Shown here in pieces: positions 6,221 to 13,531 of a stretch of 22,826 bases of DNA (the stretch's first letter is position 1; each line of letters opens with the position of its first letter). The translations under genes were made by a program, and so were the position numbers. The DNA is from Bacteroidetes bacterium UBA3022. Lineage in GTDB: Bacteria > Bacteroidota > Bacteroidia > Chitinophagales > BACL12. Under the pieces are notes generated by a model. It worked only from the letters and a program-made list of their open reading frames with translations. It ran no database searches and was not told the DNA's origin. The stretch covers positions 1 to 22,826 of the forward strand of contig DDYY01000037.1 of assembly GCA_002346225.1 (NCBI GenBank). The letters run 5' to 3'.

Positions 6221-7885
6221 TTAGGCAATACCTTTTGCTGCTTTCCGGTCTTTCAACCACTTTTCAAATTCGGAAAGTGGTAAAGCATTTAAAACATGGC
6301 GCCTGCGCAATCCACCTTTGCGTGCGGCAGTCACCCCAAAGTAGATATCGTCTATGCCGGCTGTACTATGTGCATCCGGATTGACAGGAATCCATATACC
6401 TTTTTCCTGTGCATATGGAATCCAGTGATAATCCATGTCCAGTCGGTAAGGATTGGCATTGACCTCTATGGCCACCCTGTTGGCGGCGCAGGCATCAATG
6501 ATCAATTGATGATCGACAGGATAGCCAGGTCTTGACAACAACAACCTGCCGGTCATATGCCCCAGTATGCTGGTATACGGGTTTTCAATGGCACGCAAGA
6601 GTCGCTCATTCGCTTTTGCTGCATCCATCCGAAGGTTGGAATGCACAGATGCAATCACCAGATCGAAGGACGCAAGCACCTCATCCGGATAGTCCAGCGA
6701 TCCATCATTGAGGATATCGCTTTCTATGCTCTTAAATATTTTAAAAGGTGCCAGTTCCTCATTGAGTCGATCTATCTCCTCTTGCTGCAAACGCACCTGC
6801 TGGATATCCAGTCCACCGGCATACACAGCAGTTTTGGAATGATCGCTCATCACCAGATAGGTATATCCCCTGGCCATGCAGGCTTCTGCCATTTCCCTGA
6901 TGGTATTGCGGCCATCGCTCCAGGTACTGTGGTTATGTACTACCCCCTGAATATCCTCCATGCTGATGATGGCATCGGCAGATGCCTGATCATTGTATTC
7001 CCATTCCGCCAGGTCTTCCCGCAGAAATGCAGGCACAAAGGTCAGGCCCGCTGCTTTGTAGATGGCTGCTTCATCCTCAAAAGGCTGTTGGGGGTCCTCC
7101 ACCTTAGATAAAACAAAATCAACATGGGCTTCATTCCCTGTGGTAACCAACAAGGTCGTGGCCCATTGAGCTGCCTCAGCAACATGCAACACCATGGGAA
7201 TACCACCCGGGGATACTGCCACCCAACCATTTTCACTCTGCTGCCAGCCTCCGGGTACCGGTAATTCCTCCAGTCCGGCCGTAGTCAGCCATTCCAATTG
7301 TTCAATAACAATGGCTTCTCTACGGAGGGCACCCGTTCTGCTCCAGGCAGTGCTTTGCTTCCAGTCAGCTTCCATCAATGCCGCCTGTTGCAAAGCCGTC
7401 GCAAAGTGAAATTTGCCTAGATTGGCCTGGTAGTACTCAATAGACTGGATAACGCTTTCCTGGGTTTTTTCACCGAAACCCTTCAACTTGGCGAGGCGAT
7501 TTTCATAACAGGCGTACAACAGTTCTCCAACGTCTTCCACTCCCAGCTCCTTCCAGATAACCCGTACTTTCTTGGCGCCCAGGCCCTTTATCTGCAGCAT
7601 GTCTATGATGCCTGCCGGGGTCATATCCAGCAGTTTTCTCAGCGCTTCAATATCTCCCGTTTCCCGTAACTCCACCAGTTTCGCTGCCACAGACTTCCCT
7701 ATTCCTTTCGTTTGTTCCATGGTAGTGCGATCCATTTCCATCACCACATCCGGAATTCTGCTCAACTGAAAAGCAGCATTGGCATACGATTTTATCTTAA
7801 ACGGATTCTCTTCGTGAAGTTCCATGAGTGCAGCCAGCGACTTCATGATATTACCTACCTCCTTGTTGGACAATGTCGATTGCAT
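6221..7885 (-). CDS. PolX-type protein: degenerate X-family polymerase region plus PHP exonuclease domain
   Basis: Architecture (554 aa, close to bacterial PolX): helix-hairpin-helix region with KGIGKSVAAKL (60-70), IKGLGAKKV (99-107) and LKGFGEKTQ (134-142); an X-family palm region (about 160-265); and a C-terminal PHP domain (about 310-554). All nine expected PHP metal ligands can be matched: H317, H319, D324, H349, E388, H415, H443, D504, H506, so a 3'-5' exonuclease or related phosphoesterase activity is expected. In the palm, however, the usual GSxRR plus DxD becomes GALRR (185-189) plus EQLE (195-198), and the third aspartate position reads MVLHV (231-235). All three polymerase carboxylates seem lost. 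It is first in the minus-strand run with ubiA, ruvX and def, and divergent from the TetR gene. Repair polymerase function is unlikely; DNA-end or structure-guided nuclease is my inference. Confidence 0.9.
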   Translation of the reverse strand: MQSTLSNKEVGNIMKSLAALMELHEENPFKIKSYANAAFQLSRIPDVVMEMDRTTMEQTKGIGKSVAAKLVELRETGDIEALRKLLDMTPAGIIDMLQIKGLGAKKVRVIWKELGVEDVGELLYACYENRLAKLKGFGEKTQESVIQSIEYYQANLGKFHFATALQQAALMEADWKQSTAWSRTGALRREAIVIEQLEWLTTAGLEELPVPGGWQQSENGWVAVSPGGIPMVLHVAEAAQWATTLLVTTGNEAHVDFVLSKVEDPQQPFEDEAAIYKAAGLTFVPAFLREDLAEWEYNDQASADAIISMEDIQGVVHNHSTWSDGRNTIREMAEACMARGYTYLVMSDHSKTAVYAGGLDIQQVRLQQEEIDRLNEELAPFKIFKSIESDILNDGSLDYPDEVLASFDLVIASVHSNLRMDAAKANERLLRAIENPYTSILGHMTGRLLLSRPGYPVDHQLIIDACAANRVAIEVNANPYRLDMDYHWIPYAQEKGIWIPVNPDAHSTAGIDDIYFGVTAARKGGLRRRHVLNALPLSEFEKWLKDRKAAKGIA

Positions 7886-7916
7886 AGAGCTAAATTACAG
7901 GTATACCCCAATAAAA

Positions 7917-7949
7917 TTTGGAATCACCGAAATTGTTCATTTATATTTG
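7917..7949 (+). promoter_or_regulatory. Promoter of the TetR-efflux operon
   Basis: TTTG at 7917-7920, a 21-nt spacer, then TATATTTG at 7942-7949 followed by CA. This is an exact match to the Bacteroidota -33/-7 pattern. Transcription would start near 7956, inside or at the edge of the palindrome at 7957-7976, leaving a leader of about 23 nt. Confidence 0.75.
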
Positions 7950-7956
7950 CAGTATT

Positions 7957-7976
7957 GTTTAACAATATTGTTAAAC
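7957..7976. promoter_or_regulatory. Perfect 20-bp palindrome, probable TetR operator
   Basis: GTTTAACAATATTGTTAAAC is fully self-complementary. It ends 2 nt before the TetR start codon (7979) and begins 7 nt after the -7 box. A second interlocking inverted repeat, TATTGTT-T-AACAATA (7953-7967), shares its half-sites, so TATTGTT occurs twice in tandem (7953 and 7966). Position, symmetry and the adjacent TetR gene point to autorepression. The divergent polX-like gene starts 71 nt away and could also be affected. Confidence 0.75.
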
Positions 7977-7978
7977 CT

Positions 7979-8605
7979 ATGAGTAAAAAAATAACTGAGG
8001 TCAAAGACCAGAACACCGAACAGCTGATTTTATCGGCGGCCCGCTCCGTGTTCACTAAAAAAGGATTTGCCGCTGCCAGAATGGATGACATAGCGCAGGA
8101 AGCAGGCATCAACAGGGCCCTACTGCACTATTACTTCAGAAGTAAGGGGAAGATGTTTGATGTGATATTCCAGGAAAACCTGAAATCATTCTATGCTAAT
8201 TTTCTGGAAATACTAAGTACTGATCTGCCTATCAGGGATAAAATCCGCAGTTTGGTGTACAGTGAAATCGATACCCTCCTGGAACGTCCTGAGCTGCCGC
8301 TCTTTATTCTAAATGAAATTGCCCGCAACCCCGACAACCTCGATGAGATGCTACAACATGTGGAGGTACACTCCTTTTTCAAGGTTTTTGTGCAACAGAT
8401 GAAAGCGGAAATAGCTGCAGGTAATATTCGCCCCGTGGACCCGCGACAGTTCATCATGTCGCTGATGGCAACCTGTATCTTTCCTTTCATCGCAAAACCT
8501 ATGTTGAATAAGGTGATGGGCATCAGTGAAACAGAGTTTAAAAAAGTAATGCTGGCACGAAAGGAAGTGGTCAGCGAATTGCTCATTGCTTCCTTAGAAA
8601 AATAA
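7979..8605 (+). CDS. TetR-family transcriptional regulator of the efflux operon
   Basis: A 208-aa protein, usual TetR length. The N-terminal DNA-binding domain is clear (residues about 11-60): QLILSAARSVFTKKGFAAAR, then MDDIAQEAGINRALLHYYF as the helix-turn-helix. The C-terminal helices should form the ligand pocket and dimer face. I chose the ATG at 7979 over in-frame codons upstream, because those lie before the promoter and inside the operator. It is the first gene of a seven-gene operon, and the tolC-type gene starts 5 nt after its stop. By analogy with E. coli CecR (YbiH), which controls ybhGFSR, it should repress the operon until a substrate binds. The ligand is unknown. Confidence 0.93.
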   Translation: MSKKITEVKDQNTEQLILSAARSVFTKKGFAAARMDDIAQEAGINRALLHYYFRSKGKMFDVIFQENLKSFYANFLEILSTDLPIRDKIRSLVYSEIDTLLERPELPLFILNEIARNPDNLDEMLQHVEVHSFFKVFVQQMKAEIAAGNIRPVDPRQFIMSLMATCIFPFIAKPMLNKVMGISETEFKKVMLARKEVVSELLIASLEK

Positions 8606-8610
8606 CGACT

Positions 8611-9885
8611 ATGCGTATTCTCATTACATGCATGCTCCTCACAATAGTTTATTGCAGCCCTGTGCAAGCCCAGGATGGTACATACATTGATTTGAAGAGC
8701 TGCTACAGGTGGTCGGAAGCGACCTTTAACCTGCAGGGTCAGAAGGAATGGATCACCGCTGCGACAGAAGAAGCTATTGATAAAGTCAATGCTTCCTGGC
8801 AGCCAAAGCTGAGCCTGAATGCACAAGCCACCTATCAGAGTGATGTGGTGGGTTTGCCCATTGAATCTCCACTCTTCAATATCCCGGCGCTGGACAAAGA
8901 CCAATATCGTGCTACCCTGGATATTCAACAGCTGCTTTACGACGGTGGAGCCATGCGGCAACAAAAGACCCTCCAGCAACTTCAATCGGGCTTACAGGCA
9001 GCTCAAACCGACGTGTCATTTTACAGCATGTACAGACAGATAGACCAGTTGTACTGCGCTGTATTACTGGCCCGCAACAACCAGCTGCTTATACTGTCAT
9101 CACTCAAAGATCTGGAAGCCAGGAAACAACAACTGGAGACTGCCTTCCAAAACGGCGCTGCCACCCAAAATGCCCTGCACCAGCTGGAAGCGGAAATGCT
9201 TAAGGTAGAGCAAATGCTGCAGGATGCGCGCTATGCTGAGCAAGGCGCCATAGATGCACTTGCCGTATTGACAGGGAAGCCGCTCACTACAACGGTGCAA
9301 CTCCTCATACCTGAGGTGGAACTACCCGCCTCGACCGATAACCTGCGACCGGAAACTGCGCTTTTCGAAAGGCAGCTGGCGTTGACTGAAGCACAGCGGG
9401 AATTTGCCTCTTCCCTGAATCTTCCCACCATCAGCCTGTTCGGCCAGGGCGGCTATGGCAGGCCGGGACTCAACTTGCTGCTCAACGATTTTGAAGCATT
9501 CTATATCGGTGGTATTCGCCTGAGTTATGTGCTTTGGTCGGGCGGAGGCAAAACCCATGAAGCAGCCGTCTATCAAATACAGCAGAAACAACTGCGACAG
9601 CAGCAGGAAAACTTCCTGTTGTCTACCAGGAGTCAGGCCTCGCGACAGTTGAGTGAAATTCGTCAGCTGGAAGCTGCTATTGCACAAGATGCTGCCATTA
9701 TCGATCTGCGCAACCAGATTCTCACTACCTCAGCACTGACGCTGGAGAACGGCACGGGAACCGCTGCAGACTACACCAGAGACTCCAATGCAGCATTGCA
9801 GGCAAAGCTTACACGCGAGTTGCATACTATACAACTGATGCTCGCCCAATTAGATTACCTCTCTACCATCGGAAAAACAAAATAA
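8611..9885 (+). CDS. TolC-family outer membrane efflux protein
   Basis: A 424-aa outer membrane factor of the TolC/OEP family, forming a trimeric beta-barrel plus periplasmic alpha-helical tunnel. The signal peptide is about residues 1-20 (MRILITCMLLTIVYCSPVQA). The mature part shows the family's two-fold pattern of long amphipathic helices separated by strand regions: KLSLNAQATYQSDVV and YRATLDIQQLLYDGGAMRQQ in the first half; LPTISLFGQGGYGRPG and RLSYVLWSGGGKTHEAA in the second. Helix-rich Gln/Ala/Leu segments follow each. It starts 5 nt after tetR and ends 1 nt before the adaptor gene. E. coli ybhGFSR does not include such a gene, so here the exporter carries its own outer membrane exit. 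Family confident; partner assignment from context. Confidence 0.93.
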   Translation: MRILITCMLLTIVYCSPVQAQDGTYIDLKSCYRWSEATFNLQGQKEWITAATEEAIDKVNASWQPKLSLNAQATYQSDVVGLPIESPLFNIPALDKDQYRATLDIQQLLYDGGAMRQQKTLQQLQSGLQAAQTDVSFYSMYRQIDQLYCAVLLARNNQLLILSSLKDLEARKQQLETAFQNGAATQNALHQLEAEMLKVEQMLQDARYAEQGAIDALAVLTGKPLTTTVQLLIPEVELPASTDNLRPETALFERQLALTEAQREFASSLNLPTISLFGQGGYGRPGLNLLLNDFEAFYIGGIRLSYVLWSGGGKTHEAAVYQIQQKQLRQQQENFLLSTRSQASRQLSEIRQLEAAIAQDAAIIDLRNQILTTSALTLENGTGTAADYTRDSNAALQAKLTRELHTIQLMLAQLDYLSTIGKTK

Positions 9886-9886
9886 T

Positions 9887-10774
9887 ATGAAATATATAGT
9901 ATTTATTGTTGTATTACTAGCAGTATCCTGCGGAAAGCCCGGTCCCGATTTTGATGCAACCGGTAGCTTTGAAGCAACAGAAATTATCGTTGCCGCAGAA
10001 CAATCGGGTAAGCTGATGACATTTGCAGTGCAGGAAGGTGCACAACTTCCAACCAATGCCATAGTGGGCACTATCGATTCTGCCCAGCTGGTTTTAAAGC
10101 GATTGCAGCTGCAGGCGCAGATAGCTGCTATTCTGAGTCGACAGCCGGATCAGTCTACCCAACTGGCAGCCATACAGGAACAACTGAAGAGCGCCCGTTA
10201 CGAAAGAGAGCGGCTCACCAACCTGGTCAACGGAGGAGCTGCCACCCAGCAACAGCTGGATGATGCCAATGCCCAGATCAATGTACTGGAAAAGCAACTG
10301 GCAGCGCAGCGCTCTACGCTCGAGAAGACCTCCGGCAGCCTGCATGCAGAAGTAGCTCCCCTGAGCATACAGATTGATCAGGTGAACGACCTGTTGAATA
10401 AATGCAATGTGCTGAATCCGATAGAAGGAACGGTGCTTAGCACCTATGCCACTGAAGGGGAAATGGCTATGATGGGTAAACCGCTGTATAAAATTGCAGA
10501 TTTAAGGATGTTGACACTGCGCGCCTATATCTCCGGCGATCAGCTTCCGCAGATTGCACTCGGTCAGGAGGTGAAGGTTTGGACCGATGCAGGCGATGGC
10601 ACCTACAACGAACACCAGGGCACCATTTCGTGGATTGCCGACGAAGCGGAATTTACCCCCAAGACCATTCAGACGAAGGATGAAAGAGCGCATCTGGTGT
10701 ATGCCATCAAGGTGCTTGTACCCAACGATGGAAAACTGAAAATTGGCATGTACGGAGAAGTGAAGTGGCAATGA
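9887..10774 (+). CDS. HlyD/YbhG-type periplasmic adaptor (membrane fusion) lipoprotein
   Basis: Links the inner-membrane ABC exporter to the TolC-type channel. The N-terminus MKYIVFIVVLLAVSCGK carries a plausible lipobox (LAVS-Cys15), so the adaptor is probably lipid-anchored in the inner membrane. Order: first half of the lipoyl/barrel-sandwich domain (about 28-65, AAEQSGKLMTFAVQEGAQL), a coiled-coil hairpin rich in Gln and Leu (about 66-165), the second half (NPIEGTVLSTYATEGEMAM, about 180-200), and a beta-barrel domain with the YbhG-like signature EFTPKTIQTKDERAHLVYAI. At 295 aa it is a short YbhG-type adaptor. Its stop overlaps the start of the first ATPase gene (ATGA). Confidence 0.93.
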   Translation: MKYIVFIVVLLAVSCGKPGPDFDATGSFEATEIIVAAEQSGKLMTFAVQEGAQLPTNAIVGTIDSAQLVLKRLQLQAQIAAILSRQPDQSTQLAAIQEQLKSARYERERLTNLVNGGAATQQQLDDANAQINVLEKQLAAQRSTLEKTSGSLHAEVAPLSIQIDQVNDLLNKCNVLNPIEGTVLSTYATEGEMAMMGKPLYKIADLRMLTLRAYISGDQLPQIALGQEVKVWTDAGDGTYNEHQGTISWIADEAEFTPKTIQTKDERAHLVYAIKVLVPNDGKLKIGMYGEVKWQ

Positions 10775-11682
10775 GCGCAATCAGCATCCAACAAATCGTT
10801 AAAACCTTTCCGGGAAAGCACAGCGTTGTAGCGCTCGACCATGTTGACCTACTCGTTGAAAGCGGCGAACTGTTTGGCATTATTGGTCCGGATGGTGCCG
10901 GCAAAACAACCCTGTTCAGAATTATCGCCACCTTGCTGCTGGCAGATGAGGGCACGGCGACCTTACGGGGAATGGATGTAGTTCGCGATTACAAAAAAAT
11001 CAGAAAAGTTATCGGTTACATGCCCGGAAAATTCTCCCTCTACCAGGATCTTACAGTGGAAGAGAACATTCAGTTCTTTGCGACTTTATTCCTGACTTCC
11101 CTCGAAGAAAATTACGACTTAATAAAAGATATATATGTGCAGCTCGAGCCTTTCAAAGACCGTAAGGCAGGAAAGCTTTCCGGAGGCATGAAGCAAAAGC
11201 TGGCATTGTGTTGTGCCTTAATACACCGGCCGGATGTACTGTTGCTGGATGAACCCACCACCGGTGTCGATCCGGTTTCACGCAAAGAATTCTGGGAAAT
11301 GCTCGGTCGACTGAAAACATCAGGAATGACCATTGTGGTTTCTACCCCCTATATGGATGAAGCGGTTTTATGCGACCGCATCGCACTGATGCAAACCGGT
11401 AAGATATTGCAGACCGACACGCCACAGGGTATCATCGATAGCTATGCCCTGCAACTATTGGCGATTGGCGGAGATCATCTGTACGACACCTTACAGCTGC
11501 TGCGCCACTTCGAAGGCACTGCGAACTGTTTTGCATTTGGCGATAAGCTGCATTTGTCGCTGAAGGACAACAGCTATTCTGCTGCATCTGTAACCGCATA
11601 TTTAGAAAAGAACGGGCGCACCGACACAACGGTTGAACCCATACAACCCGGCATTGAAGACTGCTTCATGGCTTATTTATAA
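10771..11682 (+). CDS. ABC transporter ATPase, first subunit (YbhF N-half-like, Q-loop and switch His lost)
   Basis: Nucleotide-binding subunit of an ABC-2 drug-type exporter, 303 aa. Visible motifs: Walker A GPDGAGKT (39-46), signature LSGGM (136-140), Walker B VLLLDE (156-161, catalytic E161). Two catalytic positions deviate: the Q-loop reads YMPGKFSLY with Gly86 where the partner has Gln, and the switch position reads STPYMDEA with Pro193 where the partner has His. About 80 residues after the ATPase core (from about 223) form a C-terminal extension. The start is ATG 10771, in a 4-nt ATGA overlap with the adaptor; a GTG 6 nt upstream is less likely. It corresponds to the N-terminal half of the fused E. 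coli YbhF, so I infer a heterodimer with the next gene product. Confidence 0.93.
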   Translation: MSAISIQQIVKTFPGKHSVVALDHVDLLVESGELFGIIGPDGAGKTTLFRIIATLLLADEGTATLRGMDVVRDYKKIRKVIGYMPGKFSLYQDLTVEENIQFFATLFLTSLEENYDLIKDIYVQLEPFKDRKAGKLSGGMKQKLALCCALIHRPDVLLLDEPTTGVDPVSRKEFWEMLGRLKTSGMTIVVSTPYMDEAVLCDRIALMQTGKILQTDTPQGIIDSYALQLLAIGGDHLYDTLQLLRHFEGTANCFAFGDKLHLSLKDNSYSAASVTAYLEKNGRTDTTVEPIQPGIEDCFMAYL

Positions 11683-11684
11683 CG

Positions 11685-12422
11685 ATGGAAAAAGTAATTA
11701 CTGCTCATAATCTAACCCGCACCTTTGGTGATTTCACCGCGGTGGATGCCATCAGTTTTGAAGTAGGCAAAGGAGAGATATTCGGATTCCTGGGTGCCAA
11801 TGGTGCAGGCAAGACAACTGCCATGAAAATGCTTATCGGCATTTTATCACCCAGTGCAGGCAGCGCCACAGTAGCAGGTTTTGACCTTGTCACCGAGTCG
11901 GAAAAAATCAAACGCAATATTGGGTACATGAGCCAGCGGTTCTCTTTATATGAAGACCTGACTGTCATGGAAAACATTCGTTTCTACGCCGGCATCTACG
12001 GCCTTTCACTAAGTGCCATAAGAGAAAAAAGCAGTTCTATGCTGGAACGGCTGGAGCTCTCGGGTGAAAGTAAAACGCTGGTGCGGGCACTGCCACTGGG
12101 CTGGAAACAAAAGCTGGCATTTTCCCTGGCGATTATTCATGAGCCCAAAATTGTATTTCTGGACGAACCCACCGGAGGTGTAGACCCTGCCACGCGAAGG
12201 CGCTTTTGGGAAATGATCTACGAGACAGCCGCCGGTGGCATGACCGTATTTGTTACGACCCACTATATGGATGAAGCCGAATACTGCAACCGCGTTTCCA
12301 TTATGGTTGATGGAAAGATAGAAGCACTTGATGAACCTTCCCGATTAAAACAACAATACCACGCAGATTCCATGGATGCGGTTTTTCAGATAATGGCAAG
12401 TGGCGCCAAAAGAAGTGAATAA
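11685..12422 (+). CDS. ABC transporter ATPase, second subunit (YbhF C-half-like, degenerate signature)
   Basis: A 245-aa nucleotide-binding subunit. Walker A GANGAGKT (37-44), Q-loop Gln84 (YMSQRFSLYEDLTV), Walker B IVFLDE (156-161, catalytic E161) and switch His193 (TTHYMDEAEYC) are all canonical. The signature is not: LPLGW (136-140) replaces LSGGQ. The motif spacing matches the first ATPase from the signature onward, so the two genes look like separated halves of a YbhF-type tandem. It starts 2 nt after the first ATPase gene and its stop overlaps the first permease start by 1 nt (TAATG). Combined with the first subunit, one composite ATP site should be fully canonical and the other degenerate. 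Confidence 0.93.
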   Translation: MEKVITAHNLTRTFGDFTAVDAISFEVGKGEIFGFLGANGAGKTTAMKMLIGILSPSAGSATVAGFDLVTESEKIKRNIGYMSQRFSLYEDLTVMENIRFYAGIYGLSLSAIREKSSSMLERLELSGESKTLVRALPLGWKQKLAFSLAIIHEPKIVFLDEPTGGVDPATRRRFWEMIYETAAGGMTVFVTTHYMDEAEYCNRVSIMVDGKIEALDEPSRLKQQYHADSMDAVFQIMASGAKRSE

Positions 12423-13531
12423 TGATCAGGCAATTTTACATATTCGTCAAAAAGGAATTTATTCACATCCTCAGGGATCCGAAGTCGCTGCTGATTATTA
12501 TTGCCATGCCGATAGCCCAGATAATAATTTTCGGCTTTGCGTTAACCAATGAGATTAAAAACGCCAATTTCGGCATCCTGGTAACCCAACCGGATAACAC
12601 CACCCGTACCTTGACAGAACGACTGGATGCCAGTGCCTATTTTGATCTTGCGCTGGTAACTGACAACATGGAGGATGCGGAAAAAGCCTTTTTGAAAGAC
12701 GAAATCAAAATGCTGGTTGTATTCGAACCGGGCTTTGAGCAGGCATTGCTGCATACCAATGAGGCTGCTGTCAACCTGATTACGGATGCTACAGATCCCA
12801 ATACCGCAACCACGCTTCGCTACTATGCCAGTATTATTATCAAAGATTATCAGCAAGAACTAAGGGATGCCGGTTCCCTCCCCTACAGTATCGAAACCAA
12901 TATTCGCATGCTGTATAACCCTCAGCTGGTGGGGGCCTATAATTTCGTACCCGGGGTGATGGGGATGATATTGCTCCTCATCTCTGCGATGATGACATCC
13001 ATATCGATTGTGCGGGAAAAGGAGTTGAATACCATGGAAGTTCTGCTGGCATCTCCCCTGCAGCCATTTCTGCTTATTCTGAGTAAGGCGGTTCCCTATG
13101 TCATCCTTTCCTTGATTAACCTTACTACCATACTTGTTATCAGTACCACCCTGCTGGATCTGCCCATCAGGGGCAGCCTGTTGCTCATTTTCGCAGAATC
13201 ATTTTTGTTTATCACCACGGCCATCAGTCTGGGGCTAATGATCAGCAATATTACAGACAAGCAGCAGACAGCACTGTTTATCAGCCTCATGGGCTTGCTC
13301 CTTCCGACCCTCATCCTCAGTGGCTTCATGTTTCCCATTGAAAATATGCCGAAGGCAATGCAGATACTTTCGAATGCGGTGCCGACCAAATGGTTTTTTA
13401 TCATCATCAAAAACATCATGATAAAAGGCCTTGGATGGGCAAGCGTATGGAAGCAATCGCTCGTGCTGGTTGGAATGACGACTGTATTTCTGACGGTGAG
13501 TATTGTAAAATTTAAACCACGACTGGCATGA
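12422..13531 (+). CDS. ABC-2 type permease (YbhS/YbhR-like), first
   Basis: A 369-aa inner-membrane permease of the ABC-2 family. One N-terminal membrane segment (about 22-41) precedes a large periplasmic domain (about 42-172), and five more segments follow (about 175-196, 222-243, 252-273, 283-303, 342-362). The short amphipathic REKELNTMEVLLASPLQPF (198-216), between segments 2 and 3, is the typical ABC-2 motif that contacts the ATPase. The large loop between segments 1 and 2 is a feature of drug or lipid exporters of the YbhS/YhhJ type. It overlaps the second ATPase by 1 nt and the next permease by 4 nt (ATGA). The substrate cannot be read from sequence. Confidence 0.92.
   Translation: MIRQFYIFVKKEFIHILRDPKSLLIIIAMPIAQIIIFGFALTNEIKNANFGILVTQPDNTTRTLTERLDASAYFDLALVTDNMEDAEKAFLKDEIKMLVVFEPGFEQALLHTNEAAVNLITDATDPNTATTLRYYASIIIKDYQQELRDAGSLPYSIETNIRMLYNPQLVGAYNFVPGVMGMILLLISAMMTSISIVREKELNTMEVLLASPLQPFLLILSKAVPYVILSLINLTTILVISTTLLDLPIRGSLLLIFAESFLFITTAISLGLMISNITDKQQTALFISLMGLLLPTLILSGFMFPIENMPKAMQILSNAVPTKWFFIIIKNIMIKGLGWASVWKQSLVLVGMTTVFLTVSIVKFKPRLA

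Noticed and set aside
6557..7111. A 184-codon open frame on the plus strand
   Set aside because: Antisense to the PHP domain of the polX-like gene; its His/Ile-rich composition is what the reverse complement of that coding sequence would give.
7712..7978. An 89-codon in-frame extension upstream of the TetR start
   Set aside because: It reads through the start of the divergent polX-like gene, its own promoter and the palindrome. The TetR domain begins normally at the ATG at 7979.
8191..8985. A 264-codon open frame on the minus strand
   Set aside because: It spans the tetR/tolC junction antisense to two well-supported genes and has Ser/Arg/Cys-rich shadow composition.
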